Assembly: GCA_018710945.1 (NCBI GenBank)
Contig: DVIW01000026.1
Span: 1 to 44,402, forward strand
DNA: 44,402 nt
Direction: 5' to 3'
DNA from: Candidatus Aphodovivens avistercoris
GTDB taxonomy: Bacteria > Actinomycetota > Coriobacteriia > Coriobacteriales > Eggerthellaceae
This document shows, in pieces, positions 37,978-44,402 of the stretch; the stretch's first letter is position 1, and each line of letters opens with the position of its first letter. The notes beneath the pieces were generated by a model. It saw only the letters and a list, made by a program, of their open reading frames with translations, was not told where the DNA came from and made no database searches. Both the position numbers and the translations under genes were made by a program.

Positions 37978-39552
37978 CTACAGGTCGCGGATGATCTGCG
38001 TGAGCGTTTCCAGCTCCTCGCGGATCTCGCGGCTCTTCTGCATCTTCTCCTCGATGCTGGCCACCGAGTGCATCACCGTGGAGTGGTCGCGGTTGAACTT
38101 CTTGCCGATGTCGTTGTAGGGCAAATCGATCATCTGGCGGCACAAGTAGATAGCCACCTGCCGCGGGTGCGTTATCTCGCGCGAGCGCTTCTTCCCCACC
38201 AGGTCGGCGTGGCTCACCCGGTAGAACGCCTCCACTTCCTTCTGGATGTCGGCCACCGACAGGCGCTTGGATGGCCCGCCTGAGAAGTGGTTCTCCAACA
38301 GCCCGCGCACGTCGTCCAGCGACAGGTCGGGGCGGTTGAAGTAGCGCATCTGGAAGATGACCTTCGTGATGGCGCTTTTCAGCTCGCGGATGTTCGAGCT
38401 GGAGATGTCGGCGATGTAGAGCTGGATGTCCTCGGGGATGGTGAAGGCGGGGTCGCCCTCGCTCTCGCGGTACTCTTCCAGGAAGCTCTTGATGATGCTC
38501 AGCTTCGTCTCCACGCCGGGCGGCTGGATGTCGAAGGTGCCGCCGGAGTTGAAGCGCGTCTTGTAGCGCTCGTCGATGTCGATGTTCTTCGGCGCGCGGT
38601 CGGCCGACAGCACGATCTGGTGCCCCCGGCTCGTGAGGTTGTTGAAGATCTGGAAGACGATGTCGAGCGTCTGCTTCTTGCCCTGCAGGTACTGCACGTC
38701 GTCGATCAGCAGCACGTCGGCTTCCTCGTAGCGACGCTTGAAGTTGCGGTAGCTGGACTTCTCCTTGTCGTGGCCGGCAGCCGCGTCGGTGTAGTCGGAG
38801 AGAAACTCCGCCGAGTCCACGTAGATGGTGGACAGGTGCGGCATCGTCTCGCGGACGTAGTTCTGGATGGCGCGCAGCAGATGCGTCTTGCCCAAGCCCG
38901 ACTTGCCGTATATGAACAGCGGGTTCAGGTGCGCCTTGCCGGGCGCCTCGGCCACGGCCACGGCCATGGAGTACGCCATGCGGTTCGAGTCGCCGATGAC
39001 GAAGTTCTCGAAGGTCAGCGACGAGGTGGGGCTGGCATCCAGCTGGATGCGCTCGTCGGCGGGCAGGTAGCGGTCCTCGGGTTCGGCGGGATCTTCCGCG
39101 CGGGCGCGCAGGAGGGCGGCGCGGGCGGCGGGATCGTTGCCGTGCGCGGGGCGGCGCTGGTCGGGGCGCGGCTCGGGCGCCTCGCGGCGCGCGGTCGGCT
39201 GGGGCGTCGTCGTTTCCGCGCTCGGGGCGGGGTTTTCGGCTTGCTCCGCCTGGGCGGGGGCGGTCGCGGGCTGGGACGGTGCAGCCTGGGCGGCGGGGTC
39301 GATCTCCAGCGCGACGGTGAAAGGCACGCCGTGCAGGTCGAGCAGGGCCTGCTTGATGGTGTCGAGGTAGTGCTGCTCGACCCAGGTCTTGATGAACTGC
39401 ACGTCGGCGGTGAGCATGAGGAAGCCCTCGCTCATCGCCTGCGGCTGCAGGCGCGAGAAGAAGGCGTTGACCTGGGAAGGGTCGATCTGCGGGTAGCTTT
39501 TGACCTTCTCGCACACCTCGTGCCAGGCTTGTTCGAGTTGTTTGCTTTCCAT
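37978..39552 (-). CDS. dnaA: Chromosomal replication initiator DnaA
   Basis: 524 residues. Domain I occupies residues 1-85. A long Ala/Pro/Glu/Arg-rich domain II (about 86-175) is larger than in E. coli. The AAA+ domain III has Walker A YGKSGLGKTH (about 215-224, with Lys-Ser in place of the common Gly-Val/Pro) and Walker B LLIDDVQYL (about 281-289). Domain IV has the DnaA signature RDHSTVMHSV, preceded by REITHPRQVAIYLCRQM. It binds DnaA boxes in the flanking regions and melts oriC. It lies 46 nt downstream of the GHKL-wHTH gene, so the two are probably cotranscribed. Confidence 0.98.
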   Translation of the reverse strand: MESKQLEQAWHEVCEKVKSYPQIDPSQVNAFFSRLQPQAMSEGFLMLTADVQFIKTWVEQHYLDTIKQALLDLHGVPFTVALEIDPAAQAAPSQPATAPAQAEQAENPAPSAETTTPQPTARREAPEPRPDQRRPAHGNDPAARAALLRARAEDPAEPEDRYLPADERIQLDASPTSSLTFENFVIGDSNRMAYSMAVAVAEAPGKAHLNPLFIYGKSGLGKTHLLRAIQNYVRETMPHLSTIYVDSAEFLSDYTDAAAGHDKEKSSYRNFKRRYEEADVLLIDDVQYLQGKKQTLDIVFQIFNNLTSRGHQIVLSADRAPKNIDIDERYKTRFNSGGTFDIQPPGVETKLSIIKSFLEEYRESEGDPAFTIPEDIQLYIADISSSNIRELKSAITKVIFQMRYFNRPDLSLDDVRGLLENHFSGGPSKRLSVADIQKEVEAFYRVSHADLVGKKRSREITHPRQVAIYLCRQMIDLPYNDIGKKFNRDHSTVMHSVASIEEKMQKSREIREELETLTQIIRDL

Positions 39553-39598
39553 GGCGTCTTCCTTGGGCGCGTCGCCGAACGGGGGGCCAGCGCTTCGA

Positions 39599-40399
39599 TT
39601 ATAGCGAACTTGCGATTTCGTATCCGAGGTCGGTGAGGATGCGCTTGCGTCCCGCCGCCTGCTCCACCAGCCCCGCCTCTTCGAGTTTCTTCAGGGTGGC
39701 ATGCGTGCTGGACGCCGGCGCTCCGGTGAGGTGCACCAGGTCGGTGACGCCGAGCGCCCCTTCCTCGGAGAACAAGGCCAGGAAGTCCTTCTCGCGCTCG
39801 GTGAGCGGCGGCATGGGGATGCTGCGCCGCTCGCGCGCCGGGCGCGCGGGTTCGGGTGCGGCCTCGGGCTTGCTGCGCAGGCTGATGGTGACCACCGCGC
39901 CGGAGTTCAGGTTGTCCTCGATAGTGATGGTGCCGTGGGAGAAGTCCAGGTACTCCTTCACGATGGGCAAACCCGATCCCACGCCGCGGATGTACTTCTT
40001 CATGGGCTCGATGGCCGAGGTGAAGCCGGGTTTCTGCGCCTGGTCCTTGTGGGCGATGCCGGGGCCTTGGTCGGCGAAGCGGATGGTGTTGCCTTGGTCG
40101 AGCACCGACACGACGATCTCTTGGAACCGCGCGTGGATGAAGTTCTCCGACACCTCGCGGATGACCGTGTAGGGGATGGAGCCGCCCGCCCGCTGCGCGT
40201 GGTCGAAGGTGTTGGACGCCAGCGCCTCGATGTACTCGTTGGTGGGCCCGGGTGGGATCTCGATGATGCGCGGCGCGCTGCGCAGGTCGCTGTACACCGC
40301 GATGCGCGCAGTGGTTTTCACGTAGGTGAAATCGAAGGGCTCCCCCGACCCACCTGCGGATTCCTCGTTTTGGCGTGAATGTTCGATCTGGTTTTCCAA
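39599..40399 (-). CDS. GHKL ATPase fused to a winged-helix domain, origin-linked regulator
   Basis: A 266-residue protein. The N-terminal half is a histidine-kinase-like ATP-binding fold: N-box IREVSENFIHARF, G1 box FADQGPGIA, and G2-type GVGSGLPIVKEYL. It lacks a phospho-acceptor His domain and a sensor, so it is closer to anti-sigma/switch kinases (SpoIIAB/RsbW type) than to true sensors. The C-terminal ~75 residues are a MarR/IclR-like winged helix (FLALFSEEGALGVTDLVHLTGAPASSTHATLKKLEEAGLV). The start is TTG at 40399, with a weak GGAAC upstream. It sits between oriC and dnaA on the dnaA strand, suggesting that it senses ATP or a partner and regulates dnaA or the origin; this is inference. 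Confidence 0.8.
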   Translation of the reverse strand: MENQIEHSRQNEESAGGSGEPFDFTYVKTTARIAVYSDLRSAPRIIEIPPGPTNEYIEALASNTFDHAQRAGGSIPYTVIREVSENFIHARFQEIVVSVLDQGNTIRFADQGPGIAHKDQAQKPGFTSAIEPMKKYIRGVGSGLPIVKEYLDFSHGTITIEDNLNSGAVVTISLRSKPEAAPEPARPARERRSIPMPPLTEREKDFLALFSEEGALGVTDLVHLTGAPASSTHATLKKLEEAGLVEQAAGRKRILTDLGYEIASSL

Positions 40400-40568
40400 T
40401 TATGTTCCGTTTTTCAGATAGAAGTTTCACTGTTTTTCACAACTATTCAGCGCACATTGTAGCCGTTTTCCTTCCGCGCTTCCATCCACCTGGGGAATTC
40501 TGCACGCTGAAAAACGGAATTCACCGTTCATTGAAATTCATACTGCTTACAAACAGGTCTTTTCGAAG

Positions 40569-40600
40569 TTATCCACAATTCGTTCAGGAAATGTGGAAAA
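40569..40600. promoter_or_regulatory. DnaA box pair
   Basis: TTATCCACA (40569-40577), the consensus high-affinity box, and TGTGGAAAA (40592-40600), an inverted weaker box, 14 bp apart, within A-rich DNA. Confidence 0.75.
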
Positions 40601-40932
40601 CAGGGAAAAAGATGGAAAAGCGATTGCTGAAAACTCTTGAAAACGGGGCCGCCCGTGTTGAAATCTTTTCACGTGGAGCGGGTCGCACGCTTGTTCGCCC
40701 GCCGCTGCAGGCTCTTCGCCGCCTTCTTTCCTCCGACGTCGGGCAATCGGCCTCTCATCAGGCTTTGCGGCGATTGGATATTTTTTCACAGACAAAACCC
40801 CAGTTCAGACGGTGTGTGTAAAGGCGGTGTCATGCAAACAGGCAGATGAGAGGCGCTTTTCTTCGGGAAAATATGCGCTTGACAAATCGGCCGTGAAGGG
40901 ATTTCCACCGCTTTCCATGAGTGAAGGTCCGC

Positions 40933-40967
40933 TTTTCCACCTTTTCCACAATTTCCAATGTGGAAAA
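40933..40967. promoter_or_regulatory. DnaA box cluster
   Basis: TTTTCCACC (40933-40941) and TTTTCCACA (40942-40950) are adjacent in direct orientation. An inverted TGTGGAAAA (40959-40967) follows. The tight spacing is typical of low-affinity sites that fill as DnaA-ATP accumulates. Confidence 0.65.
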
Positions 40968-41156
40968 CTTTCAGGCTTTGGAGGAAAACGTTGGAAAGAG
41001 GTGTCGGGGAGGGGGTTTCGAAGGCGTGCGCGGCGGGTTTTCCAGCGGATCGGAAAAAGGCTCTGCAAGGTTTTCCGCCGCCTTCCAGGATCCTATCGTC
41101 CCAGTTCGCCTCGAATGGCTTTCGTGCAGAACCTATGATGGCCACGCTTCTTTTTC

Positions 41157-41184
41157 TTGACGCGCGGAATCGGTGGTATATACT
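41157..41184 (+). promoter_or_regulatory. rpmH promoter
   Basis: TTGACG (41157-41162) and TATACT (41179-41184) with a 16-bp spacer, ~38 bp before the rpmH start. It is the strongest promoter-like sequence on this side of oriC and probably drives rpmH-rnpA-yidD-yidC. Confidence 0.75.
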
Positions 41185-41221
41185 TTGGGAGTTGCTCTGA
41201 ATCGTATGAGAGGATTGTTAC

Positions 41222-41356
41222 ATGAAACGCACGTACCAGCCTAACACTCGCAAGCGTGCTAAGGTGCACGGCTTCCGTGCCCGTATGGCTACCAAGGGCG
41301 GCCGCGCGGTGCTGTCCGCTCGTCGTGCCAAGGGGCGCAAGCGCCTCTGCGTCTAG
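41222..41356 (+). CDS. rpmH: Large ribosomal subunit protein bL34
   Basis: A 44-residue, very basic protein: [20 protein letters not shown], then [22 protein letters not shown] and a final Cys-Val. It matches bL34 over its full length; the C-terminal Cys where many have Ser is a minor variation. AGAGGA lies 7 nt before the start. It is the first gene on the plus side of oriC, and rnpA follows after 9 nt. Confidence 0.98.
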   Translation: MKRTYQPNTRKRAKVHGFRARMATKGGRAVLSARRAKGRKRLCV

Positions 41357-41365
41357 TCGAGGGTC

Positions 41366-41698
41366 GTGTTGGATACCATCAAATCCAGCGCGGAAATCTC
41401 GGCATTGTTCGCACGGGGCAAGCGTTTCCACACGCCGCACCTCACGCTCATAGTGTTACGCAACGAGAAGCAGCACGACCCTCGCGGTCGTGTTGCTTTT
41501 ATTGCGGGCAAAAAACTGGGCAACGCGGTGTGGCGGAACGCGGCGAAGCGGCGGATGAGGGAGGTCTGCCGCGCCCTCGGCGGCGGCTGGGCAGGCTGCG
41601 ATGTGATTTTCCTCGCGAAGTCGGGCATTCTGAAAACGTCTTATAGTAAAGTGTTTTCTGCATGTGCCGAAGCGGCGAAGAAGGGCGGATTGCTGTGA
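41366..41698 (+). CDS. rnpA: Ribonuclease P protein component
   Basis: A 110-residue basic protein that assists the RNase P RNA in maturing tRNA 5' ends. The conserved segment is [27 protein letters not shown], the RNP motif of the family. The start is GTG at 41366, or TTG one codon later, just after GAGGG. It overlaps yidD by 4 nt (GTGA), a translationally coupled arrangement. The C terminus is short. Confidence 0.96.
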   Translation: MLDTIKSSAEISALFARGKRFHTPHLTLIVLRNEKQHDPRGRVAFIAGKKLGNAVWRNAAKRRMREVCRALGGGWAGCDVIFLAKSGILKTSYSKVFSACAEAAKKGGLL

Positions 41699-41955
41699 GC
41701 GAGCCTCCGGAAGGCAGGAAAGCGTTGTCCCGCTTGAAGCGGGTCCCCTGCGTTCTGGCACTGTTCCTCATCAGGTTCTACCAAGCCGTCATCTCTCCGC
41801 TGTTTCCCTCTTGCTGCCGGTTTGTTCCCACTTGCTCGGAATACGGGCGCATCGCGTTCGAGCGCTACGGGTTCCGCAAGGGGTTCGTGCTGACGGCGAA
41901 GCGGATTCTGCGTTGTCGTCCAGGAGGCCCGCGCGGGTACGACCCCGTGCCCTGA
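41695..41955 (+). CDS. yidD: Membrane protein insertion efficiency factor YidD
   Basis: An 86-residue protein with the family hallmark: [35 protein letters not shown], then [21 protein letters not shown]. It has several conserved cysteines and an amphipathic N-terminal helix. It helps YidC insert membrane proteins; yidC starts 43 nt later. The start is GTG at 41695, overlapping the rnpA stop; an in-frame ATG at 41662 would lie within rnpA. Confidence 0.95.
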   Translation: MSEPPEGRKALSRLKRVPCVLALFLIRFYQAVISPLFPSCCRFVPTCSEYGRIAFERYGFRKGFVLTAKRILRCRPGGPRGYDPVP

Positions 41956-41998
41956 TCGTCGGACGGGCGCCTGGTTGGGTATAGGAAGGATTTAGTCC

Positions 41999-42769
41999 AT
42001 GTGGGATATATTTAAGGATTGGATATACGACGTTATCCACTTCTTCTATACGTTCTGCGGCGACTGGGGCATGGCGATTATCCTCGTCACGGTCATATTC
42101 CGCCTCATCGTCGCCCCGCTGATGCACATGTCGGCGAAGTCGTCGTTCCAGATGCAGAAGATCCAGCCGCTCATGCAGGAGCTGCAGACCCGCTTCTCCG
42201 ACGATCCCGTGCGCCTTCAGCAGGAGATGCAGAAGATGTACGCCGAGATCAAGTTCAACCCGGTGATCGGCTGCCTGCCCATCCTGCTGCAGATGCCCAT
42301 CTTCATGGCGATGTTCCAGACCCTGCGCGACATGGGCACGCGCGTGGAAGGCAGCTACCAGTTCTATGGGCTGGTTCCCAACCTGGTTGCGAGCCCCGGT
42401 GACGCGCTGTCGCAGGGCTTCATCCAGTTCATCCCCTACCTGGTGCTGATGATCATCTTCGCGGGCGCCACGTTCCTGCCGATGGTCCTGCAGCAGCTGA
42501 CGAACAAGTCCAACCCGCAGCAGGCGCGCCAGATGATCTTCATGTCCATCATCATGAGCATCTTCATGCTGTGGATCTCCTGGGGCTCTCCCGCCGGCGT
42601 GCTTCTGTTCTGGGGCGTTTCCTCGCTCATCGGCGTCGCGCAGCAGCAGCTGACGATGCGCCACCTGCGCCGCAAGGACGCGCGCGAGGCGGAGCAGATC
42701 GAAGTGAAGCCCGTCGAGGTGAACGTGACGCGGCGCGTTCAGAAGAAACGCCAATCCAAGAAGCGCTAG
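41999..42769 (+). CDS. yidC: Membrane protein insertase YidC/Oxa1
   Basis: A 256-residue insertase with five expected membrane helices. The substrate-groove Arg is in LVTVIFRLIVAPL. The cytoplasmic helical hairpin is MQKIQPLMQELQTRFSDDPVRLQQEMQKMY, and PVIGCLPILLQMPIFMAMF, GFIQFIPYLVLMIIFAG and SIIMSIFMLWISWGSPAGVLLFW complete the fold. It lacks the large periplasmic domain of E. coli YidC and a lipoprotein signal. The C-terminal tail is basic (RRVQKKRQSKKR), suited to ribosome contact. AGGAAGGA precedes the start. A strong terminator follows. Confidence 0.97.
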   Translation: MWDIFKDWIYDVIHFFYTFCGDWGMAIILVTVIFRLIVAPLMHMSAKSSFQMQKIQPLMQELQTRFSDDPVRLQQEMQKMYAEIKFNPVIGCLPILLQMPIFMAMFQTLRDMGTRVEGSYQFYGLVPNLVASPGDALSQGFIQFIPYLVLMIIFAGATFLPMVLQQLTNKSNPQQARQMIFMSIIMSIFMLWISWGSPAGVLLFWGVSSLIGVAQQQLTMRHLRRKDAREAEQIEVKPVEVNVTRRVQKKRQSKKR

Positions 42770-42778
42770 GCTTTCGCA

Positions 42779-42810
42779 AGCAACCTCCGCAAGGAGGTTG
42801 CTTTGTTTTT
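42779..42810 (+). terminator. yidC operon terminator
   Basis: AGCAACCTCC and GGAGGTTGCT form a perfect 10-bp stem with loop GCAA, followed by TTGTTTTT. Confidence 0.92.
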
Positions 42811-42863
42811 GGGGCGCTTTCACGTGGGATGCGGTAAAGTATGCGCTGCAACGTGTTGGTAAG

Positions 42864-42917
42864 GCCGGCCGGTTCCTCGGCCGGCGTTGAATAGAGGGGA
42901 AGCGCTGCGCCTCCCCT
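42864..42917 (+). other. Two hairpins in the jag leader
   Basis: GCCGGCCG (42864-42871) pairs with CGGCCGGC (42878-42885), and AGGGGA (42895-42900) with TCCCCT (42912-42917). They lie 60-110 nt before the jag start, after the yidC terminator. No clear promoter consensus is seen. No gene is present in 42811-42974. Confidence 0.45.
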
Positions 42918-42974
42918 TTCCTTCCCGCCACGGTTCCCGCTGCTTCGCGGGGAGGATCGGAGAAAGGGACTGCC

Positions 42975-43577
42975 ATGGATGAGAAGATGACCGAGGAAAC
43001 CCTGGAAGACCAGCCGGTTCAGGACAAGGCGTTCGCCGACGAGGCGGTTGCGGAAGAGGAGGCCGACGCTGCGGCCGCCGTCGAGGACGAGGATGAGCGC
43101 GAGATCACCGACGAGGAGCTTGACCGCATCGCCGACACCGCCATCGCGGCGCTGCAGGACATCCTGAAGCACTTCGACGTGGGCGAGGTGACCATCGACG
43201 AGTACGAGGGCGACGACGGCGAGCTGATCCTCGACATCACCGGCGACGACCTGGCGGTGCTGATCGGCCGCCACGGCAAGACGCTCGACGCCCTGCAGTT
43301 CGTGGTCTCGGCCATCACCGTGCGCTCCATCGGGTTCCGCTACCCGGTCGTCATCGACGTGGAGGGCTACAAGAGCCGCCAGCGCCAGAAGCTGGAATCC
43401 ATCGCCCGCACCTCGGCGAATAAGGCCGCCAGCCAGCATCGCAGCGTGAAGTTGCGTCCGATGACACCGTACGAGCGCCGCATCGTCCACATCGCCCTGC
43501 GTGACGACGACCGCGTGCAGACGGCTTCTGAGGGCGAGGGCGCCGCGCGCCACGTCGTGGTTATCCCCACCCGCTAA
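42975..43577 (+). CDS. jag: RNA-binding protein Jag/KhpB (KH and R3H domains)
   Basis: A 200-residue protein. The first ~45 residues are very acidic (a likely flexible region in place of the Jag-N domain). A KH domain follows, with GDDLAVLIGRHGKTLDALQFVVS as the nucleotide-binding loop. A C-terminal R3H domain has LRPMTPYERRIVHIALRDDDRV. KhpB works with KhpA to bind mRNA and sRNA, and influences cell division and envelope synthesis. Its place after yidC is the usual one. AAAGGGA precedes the ATG at 42975. It is separated from yidC by a terminator. Confidence 0.95.
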   Translation: MDEKMTEETLEDQPVQDKAFADEAVAEEEADAAAAVEDEDEREITDEELDRIADTAIAALQDILKHFDVGEVTIDEYEGDDGELILDITGDDLAVLIGRHGKTLDALQFVVSAITVRSIGFRYPVVIDVEGYKSRQRQKLESIARTSANKAASQHRSVKLRPMTPYERRIVHIALRDDDRVQTASEGEGAARHVVVIPTR

Positions 43578-43601
43578 TCCGCCACTCCAACGCTTCTGCG
43601 C

Positions 43602-43640
43602 AAACCCGCTCCGGGAGCTTATCTCCTGGAGCGGGTTTTT
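43602..43640 (+). terminator. jag terminator
   Basis: CCCGCTCC pairs with GGAGCGGG around a loop that contains a small GGGAG/CTCC stem. GTTTTTC follows. Confidence 0.85.
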
Positions 43641-43647
43641 CTATAAT
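43619..43647 (+). promoter_or_regulatory. rsmG promoter embedded in the jag terminator
   Basis: A perfect TATAAT at 43642-43647 lies directly after the terminator T-run. TTATCT (43619-43624) 17 bp upstream, within the terminator loop, is the best -35. The rsmG start is ~65 bp downstream. Confidence 0.5.
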
Positions 43648-43712
43648 GGAGTCGTTCATGCAATCTTCCGCTGCGGCATCGGGTCGTCGCGGTGCTTTCC
43701 AAGGAGTGTTCT

Positions 43713-44369
43713 GTGGATCCGTCCCGTTCCAAGCTCATCGTCGCTTACCTTGACGCCATTCTGGAGGTCAACCGACACCTCAACCTCACGCGCATCGAGG
43801 ACACGGCGCAAGCTCGCATGCTGCACATCGAGGATTCCCTTTCCGGCCTTCCCGAAGTGGAGGCTGCCCCTGAGGGGCCTTACGTGGACCTTGGCTCTGG
43901 CGGGGGGTTCCCTGGCGTACCGCTGGCGGTGGTGTCGGGCCGGCGCGCGCTGCTCGTCGATTCGGTGAAGAAGAAGATGGCAGCCGTGCAGTTGGTGGTG
44001 GACGAGCTCGGCATCGAAGGCGTCTCCACCTATGACGGACGCATCGAGGACCTTGCGCTTGAGCGCGGCGGCGAGTTCGCGGTTGCCACGGCGCGCGCCT
44101 TGGCGAAGCTCTCGGTGCTGCTCGAGCTGGCAAGCCCGTTGCTGAAGCGCGGCGGGGTGCTGGTGTGCTACAAGGCCCAGCTCGATGACGAGGAGTTGCA
44201 GCACGCGCTGAAGCTTCAGGCGTATCTGGGCATGAAGCTGAAGTCGGACCGCTCGTTCCTCCTGAGCGACGGCGAGACGCACCGTCGCATCCTCGCCTTC
44301 GAGAAGGTGAAGGAGCCGGGCTTGAAGCTGCCGCGCAAAGTGGGCTTCGCCCAGAAGCGGCCGCTGTGA
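43713..44369 (+). CDS. rsmG: 16S rRNA (guanine527-N7)-methyltransferase RsmG
   Basis: A 218-residue SAM-dependent methyltransferase; loss of it gives low-level streptomycin resistance in many bacteria. The N-terminal helices include LNLTRIEDTAQARMLHIEDSL. Motif I is DLGSGGGFPGVPLA. VDSVKKKMAAVQLV and the TARALAKLSVLLEL segment follow. The C-terminal region ends with LPRKVGFAQKRPL, a complete family ending. The start is GTG at 43713, because AAGGAG lies 6 nt before it; a GTG at 43692 has no such site. In many genomes parAB follows; here the window ends. Confidence 0.96.
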   Translation: MDPSRSKLIVAYLDAILEVNRHLNLTRIEDTAQARMLHIEDSLSGLPEVEAAPEGPYVDLGSGGGFPGVPLAVVSGRRALLVDSVKKKMAAVQLVVDELGIEGVSTYDGRIEDLALERGGEFAVATARALAKLSVLLELASPLLKRGGVLVCYKAQLDDEELQHALKLQAYLGMKLKSDRSFLLSDGETHRRILAFEKVKEPGLKLPRKVGFAQKRPL

Positions 44370-44380
44370 GGAGCTGGCTT

Positions 44381-44402
44381 CCAACCAACCAACCAACCAA
44401 CC
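44381..44402. repeat. AACC tetranucleotide repeat at the window end
   Basis: CCAA repeated about 5.5 times up to the last base. Simple repeats are uncommon in this GC-rich sequence. Its position at the very end suggests that the true array may be longer and broke the assembly. Confidence 0.8.

Larger units (their letters stand above)
40400..41156. other. oriC: Probable chromosomal origin of replication (oriC)
   Basis: About 750 bp with no gene, distinctly AT-richer than the rest, between the dnaA side and rpmH, where gene strands diverge. A perfect DnaA box TTATCCACA lies at 40569-40577. TTTTCCACA-type boxes are at 40592-40600 (reverse), 40942-40950 and 40959-40967 (reverse), with a variant TTTTCCACC at 40933-40941. 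A-rich stretches around 40500-40640 are candidate unwinding sequence. The layout rpmH-oriC-dnaA is the common ancestral one. Confidence 0.85.

Noticed and set aside
40668..40680. TTTTCACGTGGAGC as a second parS
   Set aside because: Only one half-site matches; the right half GGAGC does not. The same applies to CTTTCACGTGGGATG near 42818.
41662..41698. Frameshift between rnpA and yidD
   Set aside because: The 4-nt GTGA overlap is the normal coupling of these genes; both proteins are complete.

Overview
The window is high-GC bacterial DNA built around a chromosomal replication origin. Codon use, gene order (an ATPase-wHTH gene, dnaA, dnaN, recF, gyrB and gyrA on one side; rpmH, rnpA, yidD, yidC, jag and rsmG on the other) and the absence of a classical actinomycete gene set point to a Coriobacteriia genome, most likely Eggerthellaceae. 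That taxonomic call is inference; no rRNA gene is present to test it. The first ~1.2 kb looks different. Codon use inside the trpB-like gene changes abruptly near position 1210, and the left edge carries a short inverted repeat of a kind I associate with Oscillospiraceae. The left end may therefore come from another organism, by recombination or by assembly chimerism.

Layout from left to right. 145-4622 (minus): iorA-iorB (indolepyruvate ferredoxin oxidoreductase), then a tryptophan-specific T-box leader with its own promoter controlling a TrpB2-type gene. 4701-4734: two identical palindromes upstream of iorA. 4849-10285 (minus): purE, tRNA-Phe, a HemN-like radical SAM gene, purD and purA. 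10684-11450 (plus): a small HipB-like repressor with a truncated HipA. 11490-15034 (minus): a YhaO/YhaN-type nuclease-ATPase pair. 15069-18284 (minus): the rpsF-ssb-rpsR-rplI-dnaB cluster. 18607-21215: an acidic orphan protein, two tRNA-Ser genes and a PpiC-type lipoprotein foldase. 21515-24916 (minus): typA, a membrane J-domain protein and a CPBP protease. 25255-28763: a TraX-like membrane protein, a carboxylesterase divergent from a TetR regulator, and a small orphan gene. 28771-29277: tRNA-Ala with a broken upstream copy, and tRNA-Ile. 29393-29899: a DUF151 bifunctional nuclease, followed by a parS-like palindrome.

30128-40399 (minus) is the replication block gyrA, gyrB, recF, dnaN, dnaA, plus a GHKL-ATPase/winged-helix protein immediately upstream of dnaA. 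40400-41156 is the probable oriC, AT-richer and with several DnaA boxes. 41157-44369 (plus) carries rpmH-rnpA-yidD-yidC, jag and rsmG, and the window ends in an AACC microsatellite.

The most interesting signals are these: a ~125-nt structured intergenic element present twice (upstream of purD and of gyrA), with conserved blocks between helices that differ in sequence but stay complementary; the GHKL-wHTH gene at the origin; a Leu encoded by TTG at the GyrA quinolone-resistance position; the chimeric trpB; and a ~110-nt imperfect inverted repeat at 19346-19455.
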